Shown here: positions 1 through 8,942 of the stretch, in pieces
How positions within the stretch are numbered: the first letter of the stretch is position 1
How the letters are laid out: every line of letters starts with the position of its first letter
NCBI GenBank assembly: GCA_946478915.1
Contig: CAMLER010000004.1
Span: forward strand, 1 to 26,016
DNA length: 26,016 nucleotides
Source: an uncultured Chryseolinea sp.
Lineage (GTDB): Bacteria > Bacteroidota > Bacteroidia > Cytophagales > Cyclobacteriaceae
Reading direction: 5' to 3'
Notes under the pieces: generated by a model
What the model saw: only the letters and a program-made list of their open reading frames with translations
The model's database searches: none
What the model was told of the DNA's origin: nothing
Position numbers and translations under genes: made by a program

Positions 1-147
1 TTGCTGGGCAAGGATCTCTTGTGCTTTCTGACCGTTTTCAACTTCAAAGATCTTTTTTACAAATTGAGTTTTTTCGAGCATTGCCCTTAGACTCTCTCGC
101 ATAAACAGGTGATCGTCAGCTACCAGTACCGTAATGTGTGTCTTCAC
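1..147 (-). CDS. Response regulator, receiver domain N-terminus (partial)
   Basis: Only the first 49 codons lie in the window; the gene runs off the left edge. The translation begins VKTHITVLVADDHLFMRESL, which matches the first strand and acidic pair (Asp11-Asp12) of a CheY-like receiver domain; the DDHxxxR pattern is typical of NarL/LuxR-type regulators. The phosphoacceptor Asp and any DNA-binding domain would lie outside the window. The start is a GTG: the reading frame is closed by a TAA a few codons upstream and has no ATG between. Such regulators normally act with a sensor kinase, but no partner kinase is visible next to it. Confidence 0.8.
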   Translation of the reverse strand, partial: MKTHITVLVADDHLFMRESLRAMLEKTQFVKKIFEVENGQKAQEILAQQ

Positions 148-264
148 TCTCTCGTTTAGCCTAATAATTTATAAACAAACAATTTTCCTAATCCTTTTAA
201 TCCGCCTACGCCTTTATAAGACGATGATCCTACTTCTAAACGGATTTCACCGGAGCCCGACCGA

Positions 265-302
265 GTTGCTTTAAAAGCAACGAATTTTTGTCGTCCGACG
301 AC
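265..302. repeat. Two adjacent inverted repeats
   Basis: GTTGCTTT-A-AAAGCAAC (265-281) is a perfect 8-base inverted repeat and is followed by GAATTTTTG, so in the plus direction it looks like a weak intrinsic terminator. GTCGTC-C-GACGAC (290-302) is a second, perfect 6-base inverted repeat only eight bases on. No plus-strand gene ends before them, so a terminator role is not explained; an operator or structured RNA is equally possible. Confidence 0.5.
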
Positions 303-486
303 CGGCGTCAATAAAATTTATTGCCTGTACGCGATTTATTTTTGACCAATAATTTCTCAGACCCAGCATGGTCCAAGGAATCGAAAGTTGCCGTGCACAC
401 ACGCACACCGAGAGGAGTTGAGCCTGTTTACAGATCAAAAAATCGGGCCTTTCGACGGTAAAAAACAGCTTTTTTGATGATTTTTG

Positions 487-510
487 AAACCCCCTGTTTG
501 TAGGGGTTTT
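487..510 (+). terminator. Terminator-like hairpin
   Basis: AAACCCC pairs with GGGGTTT across a short loop, and the plus-strand copy ends in a run of only four T. The shape resembles a short, possibly bidirectional intrinsic terminator. No gene ends next to it, so its function is uncertain; it could close a small RNA transcribed from the gap. Confidence 0.35.
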
Positions 511-720
511 GCGGCTGGCTATTGCCTGGCAACCTTTCAACGCTGTATATTTAGTCTGTAAGGCGTCAAAATCCTGATTTGTTTCTTGTTGATGAAGCCT
601 TGGGCTCCAAATTAGGTTTAGATTTCGTAACACATTCCTTTACGCATTGGGAATGATTATTTCGAACTTTCATCCAGGTTGCAAGCGGGATTTTTGACCC
701 CTTCAGTTAGCTCCAAAATC

Positions 721-747
721 AAAGCCTCTTACCTGGTAAGGGGCTTT
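721..747. repeat. 13-base-pair hairpin upstream of the macroglobulin gene
   Basis: AAAGCCTCTTACC and GGTAAGGGGCTTT form a 13-position stem around a single central base, with one T/G wobble. The plus-strand flank is CCCGCG rather than a T run; the minus-strand flank is GATTTTGG. It lies about 110 bases before the alpha-2-macroglobulin start, so it may sit in that gene's 5' region or insulate it from upstream transcription. Confidence 0.5.
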
Positions 748-857
748 CCCGCGTAAAAAAAGATATTCTTTCTCCGATTCATACATTCATCGAAATTAAT
801 TTCGTTCGGGGTTATAGCTGGGTCTAATTTTTTCGATCTTCCTCCAAAATCTTCGGT

Positions 858-3800
858 ATGCAAAACCTGTCCTTGAAAGCCGTTGCTATCGGTGTGGTAG
901 CATTCGGTATTATTATTTTCGGAATATTTTATTTTGTTGATACAACTGGAAAAAGAAAGCCTGACACATACATCAATCCGGCGTTTAGCGAATACATTAC
1001 ATCGTATACCTCTGGCGTTGTATCATCAAACTCCTCGATCCGCATCATTCTCGCATCTGAAGCTGTAGACTCTTCATTCATTGGGAAATCATCCGACGTT
1101 AAAGTTTTTTCCTTTTCACCAAATGTCGAAGGAAAAACAGTTTGGGTCAACCGACGCACTATCGAATTTGTGCCTGCTGCTCGCATGAATTCGGGTCAGC
1201 TTTATGAGGTTGGTTTTGACCTTTCCAAATTAGCAAAAGTGCCAAATGAGTTATCTCGATTTGAATTTTCTTTTCAGGTTATGCCTCAAAACTTTGACAT
1301 AACAGTAAATAATCTGAAGCCTTATGTAAACACCGAACTCACGCGGCAAAAAATAGAAGGAGTTCTGCAGACAGCAGACTTTGCCGATGATAAAATTGTT
1401 GAGACGATGATGCGTGCAAATCAAAATGGAAGGGATTTGAAGATCTCCTGGATCCATTCAAGTGAAGGCAGGGAGCATAGGTTTAATATCGAAGACGTAG
1501 AGCGAAAAGAAACCGCAGGCAGTGTGACGTTAGTTGCTGATGGGAAAAATCTCGGAGTTGACACGGAGTCGAAGCAGCAAGTGGAAGTGCCGGCGTTAGG
1601 TGATTTCAAGCTAATAAATTCAAGGGTTGTTCAAAATCCTAACCAATATGTTGTGTTGCAGTTTTCAGATCCGCTCAAAGCAAAGCAGGATTTGCGGGGC
1701 TTGATCGTCATTGAAGAGGATCCAGCTTTATCATTCGAATTTGAGGTAAGAGACAACGAGATATGGGCTTATCCACCCGTCCGCCAATCGGGTATAAAAA
1801 CCATTCGAGTTGAAGAAGGTGTTCGAAACATAAATGATTACCGGATGAAACAGCTTGGTTCGATGGCTGTCACATTCGAACAATTAAAACCACTGGCGAG
1901 ATTCGTGGGTAAAGGAAACATTCTGCCAAGCACAGATGGGTTGGTGCTGCCGTTCGAAGCAGTAAACCTCAAGGCGGTTGACGTTACTGTATTGCAAATA
2001 TTCGAGAACAATATGCTGCAATTTCTGCAGGTCAACGATTTGCAGGGGAACTATGATTTGCATCGTGTAGGCAGAAGGTTGTTCAAGCAAAAAATTCAGC
2101 TGGATAACAAGGGAATCACAGATATCGGCAAGTGGAACCGTTATACGCTTGATCTTGCTAAACTCATCCAAACACAGCCAGGGGCCATTTATCAAATCTC
2201 GATCAGCTTCAAAAAGGCTTACGCATCCTATGTTTGCGACGGTGCCGAGATTAATGATGGTATCACCGACCTGGAAGAGGAAATACTCACGGAACCGGTG
2301 TATGATGGCGGTTATTATGAGGACGAATATTATTACGACGAAGACTATGATTGGACGCAGCGCGATAATCCATGTAATTCATCATACTACACAAACTCGA
2401 GGAGAATAAGGAAAAATGTTCTTGCGTCCGACTTAGGCTTAATGGCAAAAAAAGGCGGCGATGGAAGCACGATAGTGATGGTCAATGATCTTAAGACCAC
2501 CGAGCCGTTAAATGACGTTACAATTGACTTTTACAACTATCAGCAACAGTTGATTGGAACGATGACCACCTCTCCGGAAGGAAAAGCTGAAATTAAATCC
2601 AATGAAACTCCATTTGCATTTATTGCAAAGAGGGGATCGCAACGTGGTTATATGCGAATGATGGATGGTGAGTCGCTTTCGCTCAGTGGATTTGATGTCT
2701 CCGGAGATTTTGTCAATAAAGGGTTGAAAGGTTTTATTTATGGAGAGCGCGGCGTCTGGCGTCCGGGTGATTCTGTTTTTCTCAGTTTTATTTTGGAGGA
2801 TAGAAACAAGGCTCTCCCTTCTAATCATCCTGTGGTTTTTGAATTTCAGAACCCCCAGGGAACAATAATCGATCGGCAGGTAAAATCCAGATCAGAAAAT
2901 GGATTCTATAAACTTGCCACAGCGACTTCTTCGGATGCCCCCACTGGAAATTGGATGGCGCGTATCAAAGTTGGAGGTACAGAATTTAATCAGAACATAA
3001 AAATCGAAACGATCAAACCAAATCGGTTAAAGATTAATCTCGATATCGGAACGGAAAAAATTACTAATCCTGAATTTCAGGGAAAACTTTCCGTTAACTG
3101 GTTGCACGGTGCTCCCGGTAAAAATTTGAAAGCGGAATTTGATGTTACCTTAAGCAGAGCACCCACGTCTTTTAAACGGTACGACGATTATGTTTTTGAA
3201 GAGCCGTCAGGTCAGTACATGAGTGAATCGCAGACCATTTTCGAAGGAAGTACAGATGCAGATGGTAAAGCGACGTTTAATGCGATGCTCACTTCATCGG
3301 AGCGATTCCCGGGATTTATGACGGCAGTGTTTCGCGGAAAAGTGTTTGAAGAGAGCGGAAATTTTAGTATTGACAGGTTTAGCATTCCTTATTTCCCTTA
3401 TTCCTCCTATGCGGGGTTGAAGATGCCTAAGGGCGAAAAATACAGCGGAATGTTGTACACAGATTCAACCCATAGGCTGGACGTAGTGTTTCTCGACGCC
3501 AATGGTGTACCGGTATCCAGAAACAATGCGACGATCAGCTTATATCGCCTTGACCGTTATTGGTGGTGGGATAACGCAGGGGATAACATTGCGAATTATA
3601 TCCAGGGAAATAATGCACAGTTAATGACGTCGGCTAAGATTAATGCTCCTGAAGGCAAAGCTAGCTGGGCGTTCAAAATTGCAATGGCGGATTGGGGCAC
3701 CTATTACATTAGAGTGTGCGATCCTGTATCGGGTCATTGTAGTGGTCAAACAATATATGTAGATCAGCCGGGATACTACGGACGTAACAGTCGGGAAGAC

Positions 3801-6434
3801 AAAGGAGCTGCAACGCAATTGACTTTCTCGGCTGAAAAGACAAAATACAATGTTGGAGAAACCATAAATCTCACTATTCCCGGAAGCGGACAAGGCAGGG
3901 CACTGGTATCCATCGAAAACGGAAGCCGCGTATTATCCACACGGTGGATTATGACTCAGAAAGGCGATAACCAATTTTCGATTCCGGCAACGGCCGATAT
4001 GACGCCGAATATATTCGTAAACGTGAGTCTGTTACAACCACACTCCCAGACGATCAACGACCTGCCTATACGGTTGTACGGTGTCGTACCCATTGCCGTG
4101 GAAGATCCGACAACGCACCTGGAGCCGGTTATATCCATGCCGGATGAAATTCAACCTGGGCAGGAAGTAATCATTACAGTATCAGAGAAGGCGAAACGGG
4201 ATATGACATTTACACTCGCTATGGTGGACGAGGGGCTACTCGATATTACAAAATTCAAGACACCCAATCCCTGGAGAAAATTTTACGCGCGGGAAGCGTT
4301 GGGAGTTCGTACGTGGGACTTATATGACCAGGTAATGGGCGCCTTTGGATCTCGTATCGAACGTCTCCTTGCGGTGGGTGGCGATGCCGAACTGGAATCA
4401 ACAGAAGAGGATCCGCGAGCAAACCGGTTCAAGCCCGTAGTCAAGTTTTTTGGACCGGTAACGATCCGAGGGAATGAAAAGAAGGAATTTAAATTTACTA
4501 TGCCACAATATATTGGCTCGGTAAAAACAATGGTTGTCGCGGGTAATAATGGGGCGTATGGCCATACCGATAGAGTTACACCGGTGCGTAAACCATTGAT
4601 GGTCCTGGCAACCCTGCCCCGGGTGTTGGGGCCAGAAGAAAAGGTGCGTCTGCCGATCACGTTATTTGCTTCCGACAAAAAGATTGGCCAAGTAAAAATA
4701 GAGGTTAAGACCAGAGGCCCGGCTGTACTGGCAAGTGATGAAACGAGGCAAATAACAATGCCACCTTCTGGAGATGTTACCGTAGATTTTGAACTCGACG
4801 TGAAGTCTGCAACTGGTGTTAGCAAAATTACGGTGGTTGCCACTTCCGGGGCTTTTCGGGCCACTGATGAGATCGAAATCCAGATCAGAAATCCCAACCC
4901 GCCGGTAACAGAGATTTCGGATACATTTCTGGAACCGGGAAAAACCTGGAACGGGGATGTAACACCAATAGGTATATCAGGGACGAATTCGGCAGTGTTG
5001 GAAGTATCTTCGATCCCTCCGATAAATCTTGGCTATCGCTTACGATATCTTCTGGAGTATCCACATGGATGCGTGGAACAGACAACATCCGCTGCATTTC
5101 CGCAGCTATATCTGTCGGTTGTAAAACAACTTACCGATGCCGAACAAGCGCGAATTAAATTCAATATCACCAGAGCAATTGATCGCTTGAAGCAATTTGT
5201 AACCAGGGACGGAGGATTCGCCTATTGGCCGGGCAATGACGATTCCGACAGTTGGGGCTCAACGTACGCAGGTCATTTTCTGATCGAGGCTGGACAAAAT
5301 GGTTACTACATTCCGAGTGACATGCTTGCACGGTGGAAAAAATATCAGCGAAATAAGGCAGTGGAATGGCGGCGCAACGAGAATAATTACTACAATACCG
5401 ATCTCATCCAGGCCTACAGGTTGTACACACTGGCCGCTGCAGATGCTGCAGAGTTGAGCGCAATGAATCGTCTTCGCGAGTTTCAGGACCTTTCCCTGCA
5501 GGCGAAATGGATGCTTGCTGCTGCCTACATCAGAGCTGGTCAACCGGAAGCGGGGAAAAAACTAATTGCCAACTTACCTACTTCGGTGAAACCCTATCAG
5601 GAAATGGGTTACTCATATGGAAGCGACGTCCGCGATCGCGCCATAATTCTGGAGACGCTTGTTCTTTTGAATGACAAGGGAAAGGCTTTTGAATTGGTCA
5701 AAGAAATTTCTTCGGTACTTAGCAATTCAAACCATTGGATGAGTACTCAGTCTGTTGCCTACTCCCTGAAAGCCATTGGTATGTTCGTCGCAAACGAAAA
5801 ACGGGGTAATCTTAAGTTTGCTTATACATATGGAGGTAAGGATGTAAATGCGAGCACAGACCTACCGTTAGCTCAGGTAGCCCTGCCGATAAACAATGTG
5901 GAAAAATCGTCACTCAAAATTGTCAACCAGGGGACGGGAAGTCTGTTTGTAAGAATCATAAGCACAGGCACCCCGGCGCGCGGACAGGAGCTGCCAGGCG
6001 AAAGCAACCTGATCTTAAAAACTACTTACACAGACGCAAAAGGAAACACAGTTAACCCTGCTACACTTACCCAGGGAACAGAGTTTTTCGCTAACGTGAC
6101 GGTGAAACACCCGGGGGTGCGCGGAACCTATCAAAATCTTGCATTGACACAGATCTTCCCATCAGGATGGGAGATTAATAACCTTCGACTTACCGACGAT
6201 GAAAATTCGGTTAAAGCTGACTACGGAGATTACCAGGACATACGCGACGACAGGGTATATACATACTTTGGATTAAGCCCTGGAAGTACCAGGACGTTCA
6301 GAACAATCTTGACTGCCAGTTACTCCGGAACATTTTACCTGCCGGCTGTAAGCTGTGAAGCTATGTATGATAACAGTGTTTATGCGCGCGAAAAGGGTCA
6401 ATTAGTGGAAGTGATCAAGGGCAGGATGCCCTAG
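858..6434 (+). CDS. Bacterial alpha-2-macroglobulin (thioester protease trap)
   Basis: This 1858-residue protein belongs to the bacterial alpha-2-macroglobulin (YfhM/ECAM) family, which entraps and covalently ties up proteases that enter the periplasm. Visible landmarks in order: an N-terminal hydrophobic segment (about residues 8-28), macroglobulin domains, the family motif GERGVWRPGD at 629-638, VDEGLLDIT with a downstream ALGVRT block near 1123-1155, the MPQYIGSVKTMVVAG block that precedes the thioester domain, and the thioester motif GCVEQ with Cys1405 and Gln1408 intact. A Tyr/Asp/Glu-rich loop lies between Cys460 and Cys506. E. coli YfhM is a lipoprotein, but no lipobox Cys follows this signal segment, so membrane anchoring or simple secretion is inferred. 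The pbpC gene follows 28 bases downstream, as in the well-known pair. No strong ribosome binding site is seen at the ATG. Confidence 0.93.
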   Translation: MQNLSLKAVAIGVVAFGIIIFGIFYFVDTTGKRKPDTYINPAFSEYITSYTSGVVSSNSSIRIILASEAVDSSFIGKSSDVKVFSFSPNVEGKTVWVNRRTIEFVPAARMNSGQLYEVGFDLSKLAKVPNELSRFEFSFQVMPQNFDITVNNLKPYVNTELTRQKIEGVLQTADFADDKIVETMMRANQNGRDLKISWIHSSEGREHRFNIEDVERKETAGSVTLVADGKNLGVDTESKQQVEVPALGDFKLINSRVVQNPNQYVVLQFSDPLKAKQDLRGLIVIEEDPALSFEFEVRDNEIWAYPPVRQSGIKTIRVEEGVRNINDYRMKQLGSMAVTFEQLKPLARFVGKGNILPSTDGLVLPFEAVNLKAVDVTVLQIFENNMLQFLQVNDLQGNYDLHRVGRRLFKQKIQLDNKGITDIGKWNRYTLDLAKLIQTQPGAIYQISISFKKAYASYVCDGAEINDGITDLEEEILTEPVYDGGYYEDEYYYDEDYDWTQRDNPCNSSYYTNSRRIRKNVLASDLGLMAKKGGDGSTIVMVNDLKTTEPLNDVTIDFYNYQQQLIGTMTTSPEGKAEIKSNETPFAFIAKRGSQRGYMRMMDGESLSLSGFDVSGDFVNKGLKGFIYGERGVWRPGDSVFLSFILEDRNKALPSNHPVVFEFQNPQGTIIDRQVKSRSENGFYKLATATSSDAPTGNWMARIKVGGTEFNQNIKIETIKPNRLKINLDIGTEKITNPEFQGKLSVNWLHGAPGKNLKAEFDVTLSRAPTSFKRYDDYVFEEPSGQYMSESQTIFEGSTDADGKATFNAMLTSSERFPGFMTAVFRGKVFEESGNFSIDRFSIPYFPYSSYAGLKMPKGEKYSGMLYTDSTHRLDVVFLDANGVPVSRNNATISLYRLDRYWWWDNAGDNIANYIQGNNAQLMTSAKINAPEGKASWAFKIAMADWGTYYIRVCDPVSGHCSGQTIYVDQPGYYGRNSREDKGAATQLTFSAEKTKYNVGETINLTIPGSGQGRALVSIENGSRVLSTRWIMTQKGDNQFSIPATADMTPNIFVNVSLLQPHSQTINDLPIRLYGVVPIAVEDPTTHLEPVISMPDEIQPGQEVIITVSEKAKRDMTFTLAMVDEGLLDITKFKTPNPWRKFYAREALGVRTWDLYDQVMGAFGSRIERLLAVGGDAELESTEEDPRANRFKPVVKFFGPVTIRGNEKKEFKFTMPQYIGSVKTMVVAGNNGAYGHTDRVTPVRKPLMVLATLPRVLGPEEKVRLPITLFASDKKIGQVKIEVKTRGPAVLASDETRQITMPPSGDVTVDFELDVKSATGVSKITVVATSGAFRATDEIEIQIRNPNPPVTEISDTFLEPGKTWNGDVTPIGISGTNSAVLEVSSIPPINLGYRLRYLLEYPHGCVEQTTSAAFPQLYLSVVKQLTDAEQARIKFNITRAIDRLKQFVTRDGGFAYWPGNDDSDSWGSTYAGHFLIEAGQNGYYIPSDMLARWKKYQRNKAVEWRRNENNYYNTDLIQAYRLYTLAAADAAELSAMNRLREFQDLSLQAKWMLAAAYIRAGQPEAGKKLIANLPTSVKPYQEMGYSYGSDVRDRAIILETLVLLNDKGKAFELVKEISSVLSNSNHWMSTQSVAYSLKAIGMFVANEKRGNLKFAYTYGGKDVNASTDLPLAQVALPINNVEKSSLKIVNQGTGSLFVRIISTGTPARGQELPGESNLILKTTYTDAKGNTVNPATLTQGTEFFANVTVKHPGVRGTYQNLALTQIFPSGWEINNLRLTDDENSVKADYGDYQDIRDDRVYTYFGLSPGSTRTFRTILTASYSGTFYLPAVSCEAMYDNSVYAREKGQLVEVIKGRMP

Positions 6435-6462
6435 CGGGAATAGACAGTATAAGAGTTAAAAA

Positions 6463-8853
6463 ATGATACTCTTAAAATCGATTCAAAGTAAAAAACGATT
6501 GATGGCCGTAGTGGCATTGGCTATCGGTTTTCTACTGCTTTTTATTTTCTGTCTTCCAGGGAAATTATTTAACGATCCATACTCCACAGTCCTTAAAGCC
6601 CATGATGGTGAATTGTTGAGCGCTACTATTGCCCGCGACGGACAGTGGAGGTTTCCGGAAGGGCATACGATTCCGAGCAAATTTTCAGAAGCGATCATCG
6701 CTTTTGAAGACAAACGCTTTCATCTGCATTTTGGTGTAGATGTTTTAGCCCTTGGACGTGCGTTCAAAGAGAATGTAGCCAATAGGCGTATCGTTAGTGG
6801 TGGGAGCACGATCACCATGCAGGTAATAAGGCTTTCACGGAAAGGAAAGCCAAGAACTCTCTTTCAAAAGCTGGCGGAGCTCGCGTTGGCAATGAGATTG
6901 GAGTTTCGTTATTCCAAGGCGGAAATTTTGAGCTTGTATGCATCACACGCGCCATTTGGTGGGAATGTCGTAGGGGTTGAAGCAGCCTGCTGGAGATATT
7001 TTGGAAGGGATCCAAGTCAGCTTTCATGGGGAGAAGCGGCGCTGTTAGCGGTGCTTCCAAATGCACCCTCTTTAATGCATCCGGGTAAAAACCGTGAAAG
7101 ACTTAAGGAAAAACGTGATCAGCTTCTTGACAAACTTGTTGCAACCGGAAAAATTGATGAATTCACTGCTTCCCTTGCCAAAGAAGAGCACATTCCTGAT
7201 CAGCCACAAGCATTACCCCGGCATGCGCGCCATTTGTTGACCCGGTCGATGAAGGAAGGATACCATGAAAATGTGATTACGTCTACTATTGATAAGTCTT
7301 TGCAACTGGAAGCTGAAAGAATTATTCAAGGTCATCACCAAAGACTAGCGGGTAATCAAATCCATAATGCTGCTGCGGTTATCCTGCACGTTGCGTCGGG
7401 TAGAACGCTTGCGTATGTTGGCAACATCCAAAGCAGCAACACAGATGTTCATTCTGAAGTCGATGCCATAATCGCACCACGGAGCACAGGCAGTATTTTA
7501 AAGCCTTTCTTATATGCGGCCATGTTAGACGAAGGGAAGATGCTTTCTGGTTCGCTGTTGCCTGATGTTCCCACCATGATCAGTGGCTTCGCGCCGAAAA
7601 ATTTTTCGATGGGATATGATGGGGCAGTCGCGGCGGACAAAGCTCTGATCCGTTCTCTCAACGTTCCGGCAGTCCATATGCTGAAGTCATACCGGTATGA
7701 GAAATTCCATTCGCTGTTGCGCGGTATGGGCATGACTACACTCAGCAAAGGACCTGATCATTATGGACTGTCAATTATTCTGGGAGGTGCCGAGGGTTCG
7801 CTTTGGGATATCGCTGGGATGTATGCATCGCTGGCGCGGACATTGAATAATTTTAGAGAACGTCCCGGGGTTAATAAATACGATAGAAAGGATTTTCATG
7901 CTCCCGTGTACGTAAGTGACTATGAGGACGCGAATAGGGATTCCGTTGGTAGGGAGCTGCAAAGGGATACATGGATAAGTGCCGCTGCTATTTATCAAAC
8001 TTTTGATGCGTTGAAGGATCTATACAGGCCCGGCGAGGAAACGGGTTGGCGATTCTTTAGCAGTTCAAAAAAGATTGCATGGAAGACAGGTACCAGTTTT
8101 GGTTTTCGGGATGGCTGGGCCGTAGGGGTTACGCCGAATTTCGTTGTTGCCGTTTGGGTTGGAAATGCTGACGGTGAAGGCAGGCCTGGGCTTACGGGCA
8201 CTGACGCCGCTGCTCCGATCATGTTCGACCTGTTTTCAGTTCTGAAGGAAGACCAATGGTTTTATCCGCCGTTGCCCGAAATGCAAAATGTGACAATCTG
8301 TAAGAAAAGCGGTTATCGCAATTCTCCGTGGTGCGACCAGATTGACACCGTGAAAATCTCAAGGGCGGGCCTCCAGACAGAGGCGTGTCCATATCATAAG
8401 ATTGTCCACTTGTCAGCAAACAAGAAATTTCGCGTACACAACCAGTGCGCGATTTCCACGGAAATTGTCAAAGCAAGCTGGTTTGTGCTTCCTCCTATGC
8501 AGGAGTATTATTTCAAGCAGAAAAATTTCTCGTATCGGCCGCTGCCTGCATTTAAGATAGGGTGCCAAAATACATCTGCCATAGCTTCAATGGACCTCAT
8601 TTACCCAAAAAACGGTTCCGAGATATTCATTCCCCGTGAATTAAATGGGTCAGATGGGAAGGTTGTGTTTGAACTGGCACACAGCGACCCAGGCGCTGTG
8701 GTTTATTGGCATCTTGACGGGCAGTATATCGGTAGCACGTCTGGTAAGCATAATATGCCTCTAAATCCGCCCCAGGGCCCACATTTGCTGACTATTGTGG
8801 ACGAAAAAGGCGAATCCATAAATCATTCTTTTTCCGTTATTTCATACATGTAA
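6463..8853 (+). CDS. pbpC: Penicillin-binding protein 1C (bifunctional PBP)
   Basis: This 796-residue protein carries a membrane anchor (about residues 12-30), then a family 51 glycosyltransferase domain (about 60-240) with the EDKRFHLHFG motif (catalytic-type Glu82) and GGSTITMQ. A transpeptidase domain follows with SILK (Ser344, Lys347), SLN (398-400) and KTG (541-543), so both active sites look intact. The last 90 or so residues match the BiPBP_C domain typical of PbpC. It would polymerise and crosslink peptidoglycan at the outer face of the inner membrane. It follows the macroglobulin gene on the same strand after 28 bases, and co-transcription is likely. The family pairing suggests repair of the wall at sites of damage where proteases enter. 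Confidence 0.95.
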   Translation: MILLKSIQSKKRLMAVVALAIGFLLLFIFCLPGKLFNDPYSTVLKAHDGELLSATIARDGQWRFPEGHTIPSKFSEAIIAFEDKRFHLHFGVDVLALGRAFKENVANRRIVSGGSTITMQVIRLSRKGKPRTLFQKLAELALAMRLEFRYSKAEILSLYASHAPFGGNVVGVEAACWRYFGRDPSQLSWGEAALLAVLPNAPSLMHPGKNRERLKEKRDQLLDKLVATGKIDEFTASLAKEEHIPDQPQALPRHARHLLTRSMKEGYHENVITSTIDKSLQLEAERIIQGHHQRLAGNQIHNAAAVILHVASGRTLAYVGNIQSSNTDVHSEVDAIIAPRSTGSILKPFLYAAMLDEGKMLSGSLLPDVPTMISGFAPKNFSMGYDGAVAADKALIRSLNVPAVHMLKSYRYEKFHSLLRGMGMTTLSKGPDHYGLSIILGGAEGSLWDIAGMYASLARTLNNFRERPGVNKYDRKDFHAPVYVSDYEDANRDSVGRELQRDTWISAAAIYQTFDALKDLYRPGEETGWRFFSSSKKIAWKTGTSFGFRDGWAVGVTPNFVVAVWVGNADGEGRPGLTGTDAAAPIMFDLFSVLKEDQWFYPPLPEMQNVTICKKSGYRNSPWCDQIDTVKISRAGLQTEACPYHKIVHLSANKKFRVHNQCAISTEIVKASWFVLPPMQEYYFKQKNFSYRPLPAFKIGCQNTSAIASMDLIYPKNGSEIFIPRELNGSDGKVVFELAHSDPGAVVYWHLDGQYIGSTSGKHNMPLNPPQGPHLLTIVDEKGESINHSFSVISYM

Positions 8854-8942
8854 AGAATTGACATGTAGATCATTACTTTCCTGTCGTTAATTCTTTTCTA
8901 TATTGCTCTACTTATTTGTGCCTCCACAATAAAATCAGTGTT

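Larger units (their letters stand above)
148..857. other. 710-base gene-free region with several hairpins
   Basis: This gap separates the divergently oriented response regulator and alpha-2-macroglobulin genes. I find no convincing protein gene: the longest open frame (minus strand, 271-633) has no recognisable motif and spans two hairpins. No tRNA or rRNA signature is visible. The stretch holds at least four inverted repeats, listed separately at 265-302, 487-510 and 721-747. Promoters for both flanking genes should lie here, but I found no full TTG-N20-TAnnTTTG match close to either start. A small RNA in this region is possible but unproven. Confidence 0.6.

Noticed and set aside
337..344. 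TATTTTTG, a match to the -7 promoter element
   Set aside because: A TTG lies only 13 bases upstream rather than 19-21, and no gene follows on that strand for over 500 bases.
271..633. A 120-codon open frame on the minus strand in the long gap
   Set aside because: No recognisable motif or promoter, it spans two hairpins, and its Cys/Lys/Arg-rich content looks like translated non-coding DNA.
4283..4897. A 204-codon open frame on the minus strand inside the macroglobulin gene
   Set aside because: It is antisense to a well-supported gene; its Ser/Thr/Arg-rich composition is typical of a shadow frame.
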